NCBI GenBank assembly: GCA_937858455.1
Contig: CALLYN010000836.1
Span: 1 to 5,273, forward strand
DNA: 5,273 nt
Direction of reading: 5' to 3'
Source: an uncultured Kouleothrix sp.
GTDB lineage: Bacteria > Chloroflexota > Chloroflexia > Chloroflexales > Roseiflexaceae
Both the position numbers and the translations under genes were made by a program. The notes beneath the pieces were generated by a model. The model searched no databases. It was not told where the DNA came from and worked only from the letters and a program-made list of their open reading frames with translations. Below are positions 1-5,273 of the stretch, piece by piece (within the stretch, counting starts at the first letter, position 1; each line of letters starts with the position of its first letter).

Positions 1-129
1 CAGCACCTTCAGCGCCACCGTCCGCTTCAGCTGCGTGTCGAGCGCACGATAGACGCGCGCCATCCCGCCGCGCCCGATCTCCTCCTGGACCAGATAGCGG
101 CCCAGCTGCTGGCCGACCAAATATGTCAA
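1..129 (-). CDS. Ser/Thr protein kinase, N-terminal fragment (runs off left edge)
   Basis: This is the first 43 codons of a Hanks-type serine/threonine kinase, which transfers phosphate from ATP to Ser/Thr of partner proteins in the cytoplasm. Seen directly: after a short lead the protein reads [21 protein letters not shown], giving the glycine-rich ATP loop G19-R-G-G-M-A-R-V26, and then VALKVL, whose K41 is the beta-3 lysine that contacts ATP phosphates. The catalytic loop, activation loop and any transmembrane or sensor domain lie outside the window. The start chosen is TTG at 127-129 because GGGAG sits 6 bases upstream. A second TTG at 118-120 is in frame but lacks such a site, and the frame is closed by a stop at 199-201. 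It is divergent from the FHA regulator, which could read its phosphothreonine products (inference). The kinase identity is secure; the substrate is unknown. Confidence 0.9.
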   Translation of the reverse strand, partial: MTYLVGQQLGRYLVQEEIGRGGMARVYRALDTQLKRTVALKVL

Positions 130-135
130 CGAGGG

Positions 136-140
136 CTCCC
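136..140 (-). promoter_or_regulatory. Ribosome binding site of the kinase gene
   Basis: GGGAG on the minus strand lies 6 bases before the TTG at 127-129. It decides the start codon for the kinase, which has no ATG or GTG upstream in frame before the stop at 199-201. Confidence 0.6.
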
Positions 141-248
141 AAAGAGTAAGCGGAAAGCAACCGCAGTTGGCAGGTGTTTCGGTCCGGCCGCCGCCTGCCT
201 ACTGCTTGCTGCCGGCCGATGCACGTGTCTGGTATTTTCGCCGCCCTG

Positions 249-286
249 ATGGTATAATCCTTGACAAGTTATAGCGATTGTACCAT
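249..286. repeat. Imperfect inverted repeat in the divergent promoter region (possible operator)
   Basis: ATGGTATAATC (249-259) and GATTGTACCAT (276-286) are reverse complements at 10 of 11 positions, separated by 16 bases. Each arm contains a TGG-extended -10-like hexamer, one per strand, so the symmetry may be an operator for a dimeric DNA-binding protein or may simply come from two face-to-face promoters. The winged-helix regulator encoded next door is the obvious candidate binder (inference). Confidence 0.5.
250..258 (+). promoter_or_regulatory. Candidate extended -10 promoter element (TGGTATAAT)
   Basis: A perfect TATAAT at 253-258 is preceded by TGG, forming an extended -10 element pointing towards the FHA operon. 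No good -35 is seen at the expected distance (bases around 230 read TGGTAT), which extended -10 promoters tolerate. The start would be near 265, about 70 bases before the ATG at 337. It overlaps the left arm of the inverted repeat. It is an alternative or companion to the TTGACA promoter just downstream. Confidence 0.4.
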
Positions 287-289
287 ATT
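261..289 (+). promoter_or_regulatory. Candidate sigma-70-type promoter for the FHA/NACHT operon
   Basis: A perfect -35 TTGACA (261-266) is followed after the ideal 17 bases by CATATT (284-289), a 4/6 match to the -10 consensus. Transcription would start near 296, about 40 bases before the ATG at 337. It lies within the only clearly AT-rich stretch of the window and between oppositely oriented genes. The -35 sits in the spacer of the inverted repeat and the -10 touches its right arm. Confidence 0.45.
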
Positions 290-304
290 GCGCGCCGGAT
301 TCAA
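277..304 (-). promoter_or_regulatory. Candidate promoter for the kinase gene (-35 TTGAAT, extended -10 TGGTACAAT)
   Basis: On the minus strand TTGAAT (304-299) is followed after 16 bases by TACAAT (282-277), preceded by TGG, so it also has the extended -10 signature. Transcription would begin near 270, leaving a leader of about 140 bases before the kinase start. Consensus matches are 4/6 and 5/6. The -10 overlaps the right arm of the inverted repeat, so a repressor or activator bound there could control it. This is a prediction from sequence only. Confidence 0.45.
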
Positions 305-324
305 AACCGCGCGGGTGCCCATGC

Positions 325-330
325 GAGGAG
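325..330 (+). promoter_or_regulatory. Ribosome binding site of the FHA regulator gene
   Basis: GAGGAG ends 6 bases before the ATG at 337, a near-ideal Shine-Dalgarno sequence and spacing. It fixes the start of the first gene of the rightward operon and is the strongest such site in it. Confidence 0.75.
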
Positions 331-336
331 TGCTCC

Positions 337-987
337 ATGCAGCCAAACCCTGCACCGCTCCTGGTAATTCGACGTCAGGATGCCAGCCCTACCGAGATCG
401 AGTGGAACAAGCCCGCGCTGACGCTCGGTCGCGATAGCGCCAATGATATTATTATCGACCACCCGCTGGCCTCGCGCCGGCACGCCCGCCTCGAGCACGA
501 CGAGAGCGGCTACTTGGTGCGCGATCTCGAAAGCACCAACGGGACATACCTCAACGGCGAGCGGATCGAGGGCGCCCGGCCGCTGCGCAACCAGGATCGC
601 GTGTGGGTCGCCGATACCGAGATCGTCTTCAACGACCCCGAGGCTACCCAGAAGGGGCCGCTGCCGCTCGAGATCCTCAAGCGCGTGCGCGCAACCGAAG
701 AGGGCCTGCGCATCGACAGCCGCGCCAAAGAGGTGTACCTCCAGGGCAAGCTGCTCGCCCCGCCGCTCACGGTCAAGGAGTTCCAGCTGCTCGAGCTGCT
801 GTACTCGCACAAGGGCCAGGTGATCAGCAAAGACGAGATCGCACAGAATGTCTGGGACTACGAGGTGTACGACTACAACGCGATCGACGCGCTGGTGTAC
901 CGCCTGCGCCAGCGCATCGAAGACGACCCCGGCAACCCGCGCTACCTTGTAACCGTGCGCGGGTTTGGCTATAAGCTGACGCCATGA
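337..987 (+). CDS. FHA domain plus OmpR/PhoB-type winged-helix transcriptional regulator
   Basis: A 216-residue cytoplasmic protein that probably binds a phosphothreonine partner through its N-terminal half and DNA through its C-terminal half. The FHA domain spans about residues 8-100 and keeps the key residues: G31-R32, S46-R-R-H49, N68-G-T70 and N73-G74. A linker of about 40 residues follows. The OmpR-type winged helix spans about 140-216 with LTVKEFQLLELL (144-155), the recognition-helix region around A182-R193 (AIDALVYRLRQR) and the wing TVRGFGYKL (206-214). There is no receiver domain, so the input appears to be a phosphoprotein rather than a histidine kinase. It is the first gene of the operon, divergent from a Ser/Thr kinase, and its stop overlaps the next start (ATGA). 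The domain calls are strong; the target promoters and the identity of the phosphopartner are inference. Confidence 0.92.
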   Translation: MQPNPAPLLVIRRQDASPTEIEWNKPALTLGRDSANDIIIDHPLASRRHARLEHDESGYLVRDLESTNGTYLNGERIEGARPLRNQDRVWVADTEIVFNDPEATQKGPLPLEILKRVRATEEGLRIDSRAKEVYLQGKLLAPPLTVKEFQLLELLYSHKGQVISKDEIAQNVWDYEVYDYNAIDALVYRLRQRIEDDPGNPRYLVTVRGFGYKLTP

Positions 988-1577
988 CCGACCAGCATTT
1001 TACCCACCGCGTCGAAATCTATACCACCAGCCTGGTGATTGCCGGCGCGTACGACCTCGCGATCTACCGCCGCGTCAGCGACGCGGTGAATGGCGAGCAG
1101 CGCCGCTTTCTGCCGCTGCGCGACGCGACGATCGCGCCATTCGAGCGCGCCCAGCAGGTGCAGCGCGTGCCCAGCCTGCTCGTCGACCGCGGCGACGCGC
1201 TGCTGATCGCGACGCTGGACGAGGCCGCGCCTCCGCCCGATTACCCCCGCGAAGAGCAGCTGCGCGGCGTCGTGCCCGTCACTGCTATGCTGTTCACCGA
1301 GGCTTTCGTGGTGCGCGCCACCATGCATAAACGCCCCGACCTGAGCCTGCCCGAGGCGCTTGAACGCATCACCGACCAGTTTGTCCCCTTGCGCAACGTC
1401 CAGATCTTTCCGCTGCTGGGCGGCATCGCGCCGATCGCGCGCGACTTCGCCGCTCTGTCGCTATCCCGGATCGTCGCGCTCTACCAGATCGACGCGCCAG
1501 CCGCTCCATCGCGGCCCGCCCCGGCCGACGCTATGGTGCCAGCCAGCCCCTCCGACGAGCGCCCGTTCTTGGAATAG
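984..1577 (+). CDS. Protein of unknown function with two diverged copies of one module
   Basis: A 197-residue protein that I do not recognise as a named family. It has no signal peptide, membrane segment or catalytic motif that I can identify. Seen directly: residues about 8-80 and 97-170 look like two copies of the same beta-rich module. The clearest match is RFLPLRDATIAPF (41-53) against QFVPLRNVQIFPL (132-144), each preceded by a polar helix-like stretch and followed about 20-25 residues later by a hydrophobic strand (DALLIATLDE; SRIVALYQID). The last 27 residues are rich in Ala, Pro and Ser and look disordered. Its ATG overlaps the stop of the FHA regulator (ATGA at 984-987), so translation is probably coupled; there is no clear Shine-Dalgarno. 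It lies 16 bases before the NACHT gene, implying a shared role with it or with the regulator. The coding call is strong; the function is open. Confidence 0.85.
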   Translation: MTDQHFTHRVEIYTTSLVIAGAYDLAIYRRVSDAVNGEQRRFLPLRDATIAPFERAQQVQRVPSLLVDRGDALLIATLDEAAPPPDYPREEQLRGVVPVTAMLFTEAFVVRATMHKRPDLSLPEALERITDQFVPLRNVQIFPLLGGIAPIARDFAALSLSRIVALYQIDAPAAPSRPAPADAMVPASPSDERPFLE

Positions 1578-1593
1578 CTGATCGGTTCCAACT

Positions 1594-4500
1594 ATGAGCG
1601 ATACGTCCGACCTTCAAGAGCTTCGGCAAACCCTGAAGCGCCGCCTGGCCGTTCTAAATAACCAAGTCGCCGCTCTCGGTAAGAACTTCACACCCGCCGA
1701 TAAATTGATCGAGATTGAAGACCTCGAGCAGCAGATCGCTAGGCTCGAACGCCAGATCCAGCAGCAGCCCGCGCCACACTCAATCCAGGAAGCGCTCTAC
1801 CGCCAGCAGATGGCCAAGCTGTACCGCGAGATCGGCCTTGAGGGCATCCCCGGTGTGGCCGAGCGACGCACGCTCACCGTGCAGGAAATCTTTGTCGAGC
1901 TGCAGACCGAGCGCACCAACGACGATGTGAACCGCGAGTTGCTGCGGATCTACCGCCAGGCCGAAAACGCCAGCGACAAAGAGATGATCCGCCTGCAGCG
2001 CGTGCGCAACCGCCTCGTGCACGCCGCCGCATCGGCCGCCAAAACCAGCATCGAAGAAACCCTGCATAGCCTCAACCGTGTGGTGATCCTGGGCGACCCC
2101 GGCGCCGGCAAAACCACGCTGCTCAAGTACCTCACCGTCACCTGCGCCACCAGCGATCCGGCCGAGGTGCCGCCGGGCCTGCGTGCCGAAGACGAGAGCG
2201 TACTCTTGCCGATCTTCGTGTCGCTCGGCGAGTTCGCCACCGAGACGGCCGAGCGCAGGCAAGATTATAACCTGATCGACTACCTCTACACCAATGCCCG
2301 CGAGCGCCTGATGCTGGCCATGCCGCCGGGATTCTTCGAGGCCGCGCTCGAAGCCGGGCGCTGCCTGGTGTGCCTCGACGGCCTCGACGAGATCTGGTCG
2401 ATCACGCAGCGCAAGACCGTCTGCGACGCGGTGAAGGCGCTGGTCAATCGCTTCCCCAAAAGCTACTACGTCGTCACCTCCCGCATTATCGGCTACGAAG
2501 ATGCGCCGCTCGACAGCCGCGACTTCGTACACCGCACGGTGATGCCGCTCACCAACGACAGTATCCGCCGCTTTGTCGAGCAATGGTATGAGCTGCGCGA
2601 GATCAACCCGGTGCGCCGCCAGCGCCAGGTCGCCAAGCTGCTCAAAACCCTCGAGCGCCAGCCGCGCATCCAGACACTGGCGCGCAACCCGCTGCTGCTG
2701 ACGATCATCACGCTGGTGCACCATATCGAAACCGACCTGCCGCTTGAGCGCGTCAAGCTCTACGATATCTGCGTCACCACGCTGATCGAGAAGTGGGACG
2801 AAAGCAAAGGGCTGGTGAGCGACGAGAACCAGGCGCTGTTTCAGCGCTACCGCCGCTGGCTGCTCGAGCGCCTGGCCTACGCGCTGCATATACGCTCCGG
2901 CCCCTCCGGTCAGGTACAGACGGTCAAAGAAGGCGACCTCGAGCACCTGCTCATGGGCTTCCTGCGCGAGAAACGCCAGCTCGACCTGGCCGACGATCCG
3001 GCCGCCGCGCGCGATGCCGCCCGCGCGTTCATCCGGATTGTGCGTAGCCGCACCGGCCTGCTGATCGAGCGTGGCAACGGCGTGTTCGGCTTTCCACACC
3101 TGACATTTCAAGAATACCTGGCGGCCTGCGATATTGAAAATCGCAGCATGTATGGCGGCGAACAGGCGATCTGGGACGAGATCCAGCCGCACATCCGCGA
3201 ATCGCACTGGCGTGAGATCATTCTGCTGCTGCTCGGTAAGCTGAATAAGTACGAGGATCTGGCCAGCCGCATCATCGAGCGCATCCTCGATTCCGGCGCA
3301 AGCGCCAGGTTCGACTCGGTATTCCACTACCAGCTCTACCTGGCTGCGCGCGCGCTTGCCGACCGCGTCGACGTAACGCTGAAGGTGCGCCGGCGCATCA
3401 TTGGCGCGCTGCTGGCGATCGCCCAGAGCCAGCGCCAGTGGCAGCGTGAAGATGCCTTCGCCGCGCTGGGCGCGCTGCTCGACGATCGCTACGTCGCCGA
3501 AAGCCTGCTAGCGATCCTGCGCGACCAGCAACTCGACATCGGCATTCGCGCCGACGCTGCGCGCGCCTTTGGCCAGTCGGGCCTGCGCGGCGAGCTGATC
3601 GACGCGCTGCTGGCCTTGGCCAACGATCCCGAAACCGATGCTTGGGTGCGCCGCGCGGTGATCATGGCGCTTGGCCAGGTCGGCCGCGCGCCTGAGCAGA
3701 TTGGCCCGACCCTGCTCGACCTGGCATACCAGGACGAGCTCGACACCGAGGTGCGCCGCGCCGCGATCATGGTGGCGGCGCAGGTCGGCCACGCCGATGA
3801 CCGGATCCTGAACCAGCTGCGTACGCTGGCCGCCAACCTGCGCATCGATCCGAGCATCCGCCTCACCACGGCGGTGATGCTGGGCCAGAGCGGCTACGCC
3901 AGCAGCGCCATGGAAGTGCTGATCGACATGATCGGCTCCGCCACCATCGACATTGGCCTGCGCAGCGAGGCCGCCCGCGCGCTTGGCCAGATTGGCTCGA
4001 TCTCGCCGCAGGTGGTTACGACGCTGGTACTGATCGCGCTCAACCGTACGGTTCCCACCGAGATCCGCATCGAGGCCACGCGCGCGCTTGGCCAGATCGG
4101 CCGCGGCGACGAAGAGATTACCCGCAAGCTGCTGACGCTGGCCCACCTCAAGCAGGCCAATATCGAGATCCGCTGCGTCGCGGCCATGACGCTCGGCCGC
4201 GGCAAACATGCTCAGGTCGCGGTCGATCTGCTGCTGGCACTAGGCGCTAACCAGAACCGCGAGACGCCGCTCTACGGCCTGATCATCCGCGCACTGCGCA
4301 AAATCGGCCGCGATACCCTGCTCGAAGACAGCGTGCGTTTCGCCGCCGCCGAGGCGCTGCAGCAGCTCGAGCGCTCCGAGGAGATGATCGATGTGCTGCT
4401 TGAGATCGGCCGCAGCCGCACCGACGAGGCCGTGCGCGAGCGCGCCGCCGCTATTCTGATCGAGCAGGCCCAGAGCCGCCAGATCGACGAGAAAGTCAAG

Positions 4501-5211
4501 GTCAAGGTGCGCCAGGCCGCCGCCGAGGCGCTCTCGCAGCTCGAGCGCAACGACGAGGCCGCTAAGATCTTCTACCAGCTCGCCAACAACCGCAACCTCG
4601 ACAGCAGCGAGCGCTACGCCGCTGCGACTGAGCTGGCGCATGTCGGCAGCCTTAAAGAGGCAATGGACGTGCTGCTCGAGCTCGCGACCAACCAGCGCGT
4701 AAACACCGGCGTGCGCCGCAATAGCCTGTTCCAGCTGCTGCAGCTTGCGCGCAACCCCGCCACCGACGAGGGCATCCGCGATCAGATGGTGGCCGCGCTG
4801 CGCCAGCTAGCCGAAAGCGATACGATCGACGCCGAGATTCGCCTGATCGCCGCCGGCGCGATCGCCCGCATTGGCCTCGCGGCAATCTCGGTCGAGGTGC
4901 TCTATACCCTGTGGGACAAGGGCGTGTCCCTCAGCGTGCGCCGCGAGGCTACCAGCACGTTGCTGCGGCTCGTGCGCGACCGAGCGGTTACGCCCGAGGT
5001 GCGCCAGGCCGCCGCCGATTACCTGTGCACCATGGGACGCGCTGAAAAAACCGTCAAGGTGTTTCTCGAGCTGCTGGCCGATCGCCGCGCCGACGAGAAG
5101 CTGCGCCGCCGCGCTGGCCAGTCCCTTGTCGGCCTTGTACGCGACCCGAAGGTCGGTACTGATGTGCGCCGCGAGGCGCTGGCCAAGCTCAAGCTGCTGG
5201 TGACAGCCTAG
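1594..5211 (+). CDS. NACHT-family STAND NTPase with C-terminal HEAT-repeat array
   Basis: A 1205-residue predicted cytoplasmic ATPase switch. In order: a charged, coiled-coil-like N-terminus (about 1-58); a linker with LTVQEIFVEL (94-103), a common lead-in to NACHT domains; a NACHT core with Walker A GDPGAGKTT (167-175, K173), Walker B CLVCLDGLDEI (257-267, D262 and D265-E266) and a sensor-like TSR (295-297); NPLLLT (365-370); the FPHLTFQEYLAA motif (500-511) of the winged-helix end; then a HEAT array (about 596-1203). In known STAND proteins ligand sensing by the repeat region triggers nucleotide exchange and oligomerisation, and an N-terminal or partner effector then acts; many are anti-phage. 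No recognisable nuclease, protease, TIR or transmembrane effector is visible here. An in-frame TGA at 1579-1581 makes ATG 1594 the earliest start. It lacks a clear Shine-Dalgarno, so re-initiation after the preceding gene is likely. The NACHT-HEAT call is strong; a defence role is inference. Confidence 0.93.
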   Translation: MSDTSDLQELRQTLKRRLAVLNNQVAALGKNFTPADKLIEIEDLEQQIARLERQIQQQPAPHSIQEALYRQQMAKLYREIGLEGIPGVAERRTLTVQEIFVELQTERTNDDVNRELLRIYRQAENASDKEMIRLQRVRNRLVHAAASAAKTSIEETLHSLNRVVILGDPGAGKTTLLKYLTVTCATSDPAEVPPGLRAEDESVLLPIFVSLGEFATETAERRQDYNLIDYLYTNARERLMLAMPPGFFEAALEAGRCLVCLDGLDEIWSITQRKTVCDAVKALVNRFPKSYYVVTSRIIGYEDAPLDSRDFVHRTVMPLTNDSIRRFVEQWYELREINPVRRQRQVAKLLKTLERQPRIQTLARNPLLLTIITLVHHIETDLPLERVKLYDICVTTLIEKWDESKGLVSDENQALFQRYRRWLLERLAYALHIRSGPSGQVQTVKEGDLEHLLMGFLREKRQLDLADDPAAARDAARAFIRIVRSRTGLLIERGNGVFGFPHLTFQEYLAACDIENRSMYGGEQAIWDEIQPHIRESHWREIILLLLGKLNKYEDLASRIIERILDSGASARFDSVFHYQLYLAARALADRVDVTLKVRRRIIGALLAIAQSQRQWQREDAFAALGALLDDRYVAESLLAILRDQQLDIGIRADAARAFGQSGLRGELIDALLALANDPETDAWVRRAVIMALGQVGRAPEQIGPTLLDLAYQDELDTEVRRAAIMVAAQVGHADDRILNQLRTLAANLRIDPSIRLTTAVMLGQSGYASSAMEVLIDMIGSATIDIGLRSEAARALGQIGSISPQVVTTLVLIALNRTVPTEIRIEATRALGQIGRGDEEITRKLLTLAHLKQANIEIRCVAAMTLGRGKHAQVAVDLLLALGANQNRETPLYGLIIRALRKIGRDTLLEDSVRFAAAEALQQLERSEEMIDVLLEIGRSRTDEAVRERAAAILIEQAQSRQIDEKVKVKVRQAAAEALSQLERNDEAAKIFYQLANNRNLDSSERYAAATELAHVGSLKEAMDVLLELATNQRVNTGVRRNSLFQLLQLARNPATDEGIRDQMVAALRQLAESDTIDAEIRLIAAGAIARIGLAAISVEVLYTLWDKGVSLSVRREATSTLLRLVRDRAVTPEVRQAAADYLCTMGRAEKTVKVFLELLADRRADEKLRRRAGQSLVGLVRDPKVGTDVRREALAKLKLLVTA
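3379..5202 (+). repeat. HEAT-repeat array within the NACHT protein (about 21 conserved helices)
   Basis: A 15-residue helix of the form x-x-V/I-R-x-x-A-x-x-A-L-G-Q-I-G recurs beginning at residues 596, 615, 649, 683, 718, 753, 787, 822, 857, 891, 912, 945, 970, 1004, 1038, 1059, 1080, 1113, 1134, 1168 and 1189. The fourth-position Arg is present in all but the copy at 891 (Tyr). From 649 to 891 the period is 34-35 residues, the usual HEAT helix pair. Elsewhere steps of 19-25 alternate with 33-34. Such arrays form curved solenoids that bind protein or nucleic acid ligands, here probably the sensor end. Confidence 0.9.
3976..4097 (+). repeat. 17-base exact direct repeat inside the HEAT array
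   Basis: CGCGCGCTTGGCCAGAT occurs at 3976-3992 and again at 4081-4097, exactly 105 bases (35 codons) apart. It encodes the ARALGQI / TRALGQI ends of the HEAT helices at residues 787 and 822. Identity at DNA level, including wobble bases, suggests these two units arose by fairly recent duplication or exchange. Confidence 0.75.
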
Positions 5212-5218
5212 CACTACT

Positions 5219-5225
5219 GAGAAAG
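5219..5225 (+). promoter_or_regulatory. Possible ribosome binding site of the downstream gene
   Basis: GAGAAAG ends 7 bases before the ATG at 5233. It is a moderate Shine-Dalgarno match and the main support, with position, for a gene starting there. Confidence 0.4.
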
Positions 5226-5232
5226 CACGCCA

Positions 5233-5273
5233 ATGACCGAGCCCGCATCGGCCCCCCAGGCGCTGGCCGCGAT
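5233..5273 (+). CDS. Start of a downstream gene, truncated by the window end
   Basis: An ATG at 5233, 21 bases after the NACHT stop, opens a frame reading MTEPASAPQALAA to the window end. The spacing, the GAGAAAG upstream and the absence of a terminator suggest a fourth co-transcribed gene. Only 13 codons are visible, too few to assign a product. The Ala/Pro-rich start resembles a flexible N-terminus. It could be the missing effector of the module, but nothing in the visible part shows this. Confidence 0.5.
   Translation, partial: MTEPASAPQALAA

Larger units (their letters stand above)
130..336. other. Divergent intergenic region
   Basis: About 200 bases separate the start codons of the leftward kinase and the rightward FHA regulator. 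The part nearest the kinase (roughly 180-230) is G+C-rich and forms its untranslated leader. The AT-rich core (about 249-290) holds promoter-like elements for both directions and the inverted repeat. An open frame on the minus strand crosses the region but has no coding character. No RNA gene or terminator is evident. Confidence 0.7.

Noticed and set aside
185..218. Possible hairpin with CGGCCG arms (185-190 and 213-218) in the kinase leader
   Set aside because: The arms are only 6 bases, each self-palindromic and 22 bases apart, in G+C-rich DNA; this is expected by chance and has no T-tract to act as a terminator.
126..338. A 70-codon minus-strand frame across the divergent intergenic region
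   Set aside because: It runs through the promoter island, ends just inside the kinase start in another frame, and has no ribosome site or domain character.
301..810. A 169-codon minus-strand frame opposite the FHA gene
   Set aside because: It is opposite a confidently assigned gene; the protein sequence is an antisense shadow without motifs.
337..987. Reading the first rightward gene as a classic two-component response regulator
   Set aside because: The N-terminal half has FHA signature residues and lacks the phospho-acceptor Asp pattern of a receiver domain.
1780..3327. A 515-codon open frame on the minus strand inside the NACHT gene
   Set aside because: It lies opposite a gene with clear NACHT motifs; its His/Ala/Asp/Val/Gln-rich product shows no recognisable domain and is what antisense reading of G+C-rich codons gives.
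3508..4209. Minus-strand open frames opposite the HEAT array
   Set aside because: Their apparent repeats (such as RANLAKRAGGLAA) merely mirror the sense-strand HEAT repeats.
1..5273. CRISPR array, tRNA/rRNA genes, insertion sequence ends or integrase/attachment sites
   Set aside because: No regularly spaced identical repeats with unique spacers, no tRNA-like cloverleaf in the small non-coding space, and no transposase or terminal inverted repeats were seen.

Overview
The window comes from a G+C-rich bacterium with strong G/C preference at third codon positions. The protein types (a Hanks-type kinase with a '[21 protein letters not shown]' start, an FHA-winged-helix regulator without a receiver domain, and a NACHT ATPase with a long HEAT tail) resemble Chloroflexota such as Roseiflexus or Kouleothrix relatives. 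That taxonomic guess is inference from style; no marker gene is present.

Layout: at the left edge, on the minus strand, is the first 43 codons of a Ser/Thr protein kinase (129 to beyond base 1). A roughly 200-base divergent intergenic region (130-336) carries an AT-rich island with promoter-like elements on both strands and an imperfect inverted repeat. Rightward from there is a compact, apparently co-transcribed set: an FHA plus OmpR-type winged-helix regulator (337-987); a 197-residue protein of unknown function built from two diverged copies of one module (984-1577, ATGA overlap with the previous gene); a 1205-residue NACHT NTPase with an N-terminal helical segment and a C-terminal HEAT array of about 21 conserved helices (1594-5211); and, 21 bases later, the first codons of another gene that leaves the window (5233 onward). 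No terminator-like hairpin was seen between these genes.

Possible joint function (inference): the FHA domain is a phosphothreonine reader, so the divergent kinase is a natural candidate for supplying its signal, and the regulator could control its own operon through the intergenic region. NACHT STAND ATPases with superstructure-forming repeats are typical sensors and switches of bacterial conflict (anti-phage) systems. The operon is therefore a candidate kinase-linked STAND defence or signalling module whose effector is not obvious in the window; it may be the N-terminal segment of the NACHT protein, the duplicated small protein, or the truncated downstream gene.
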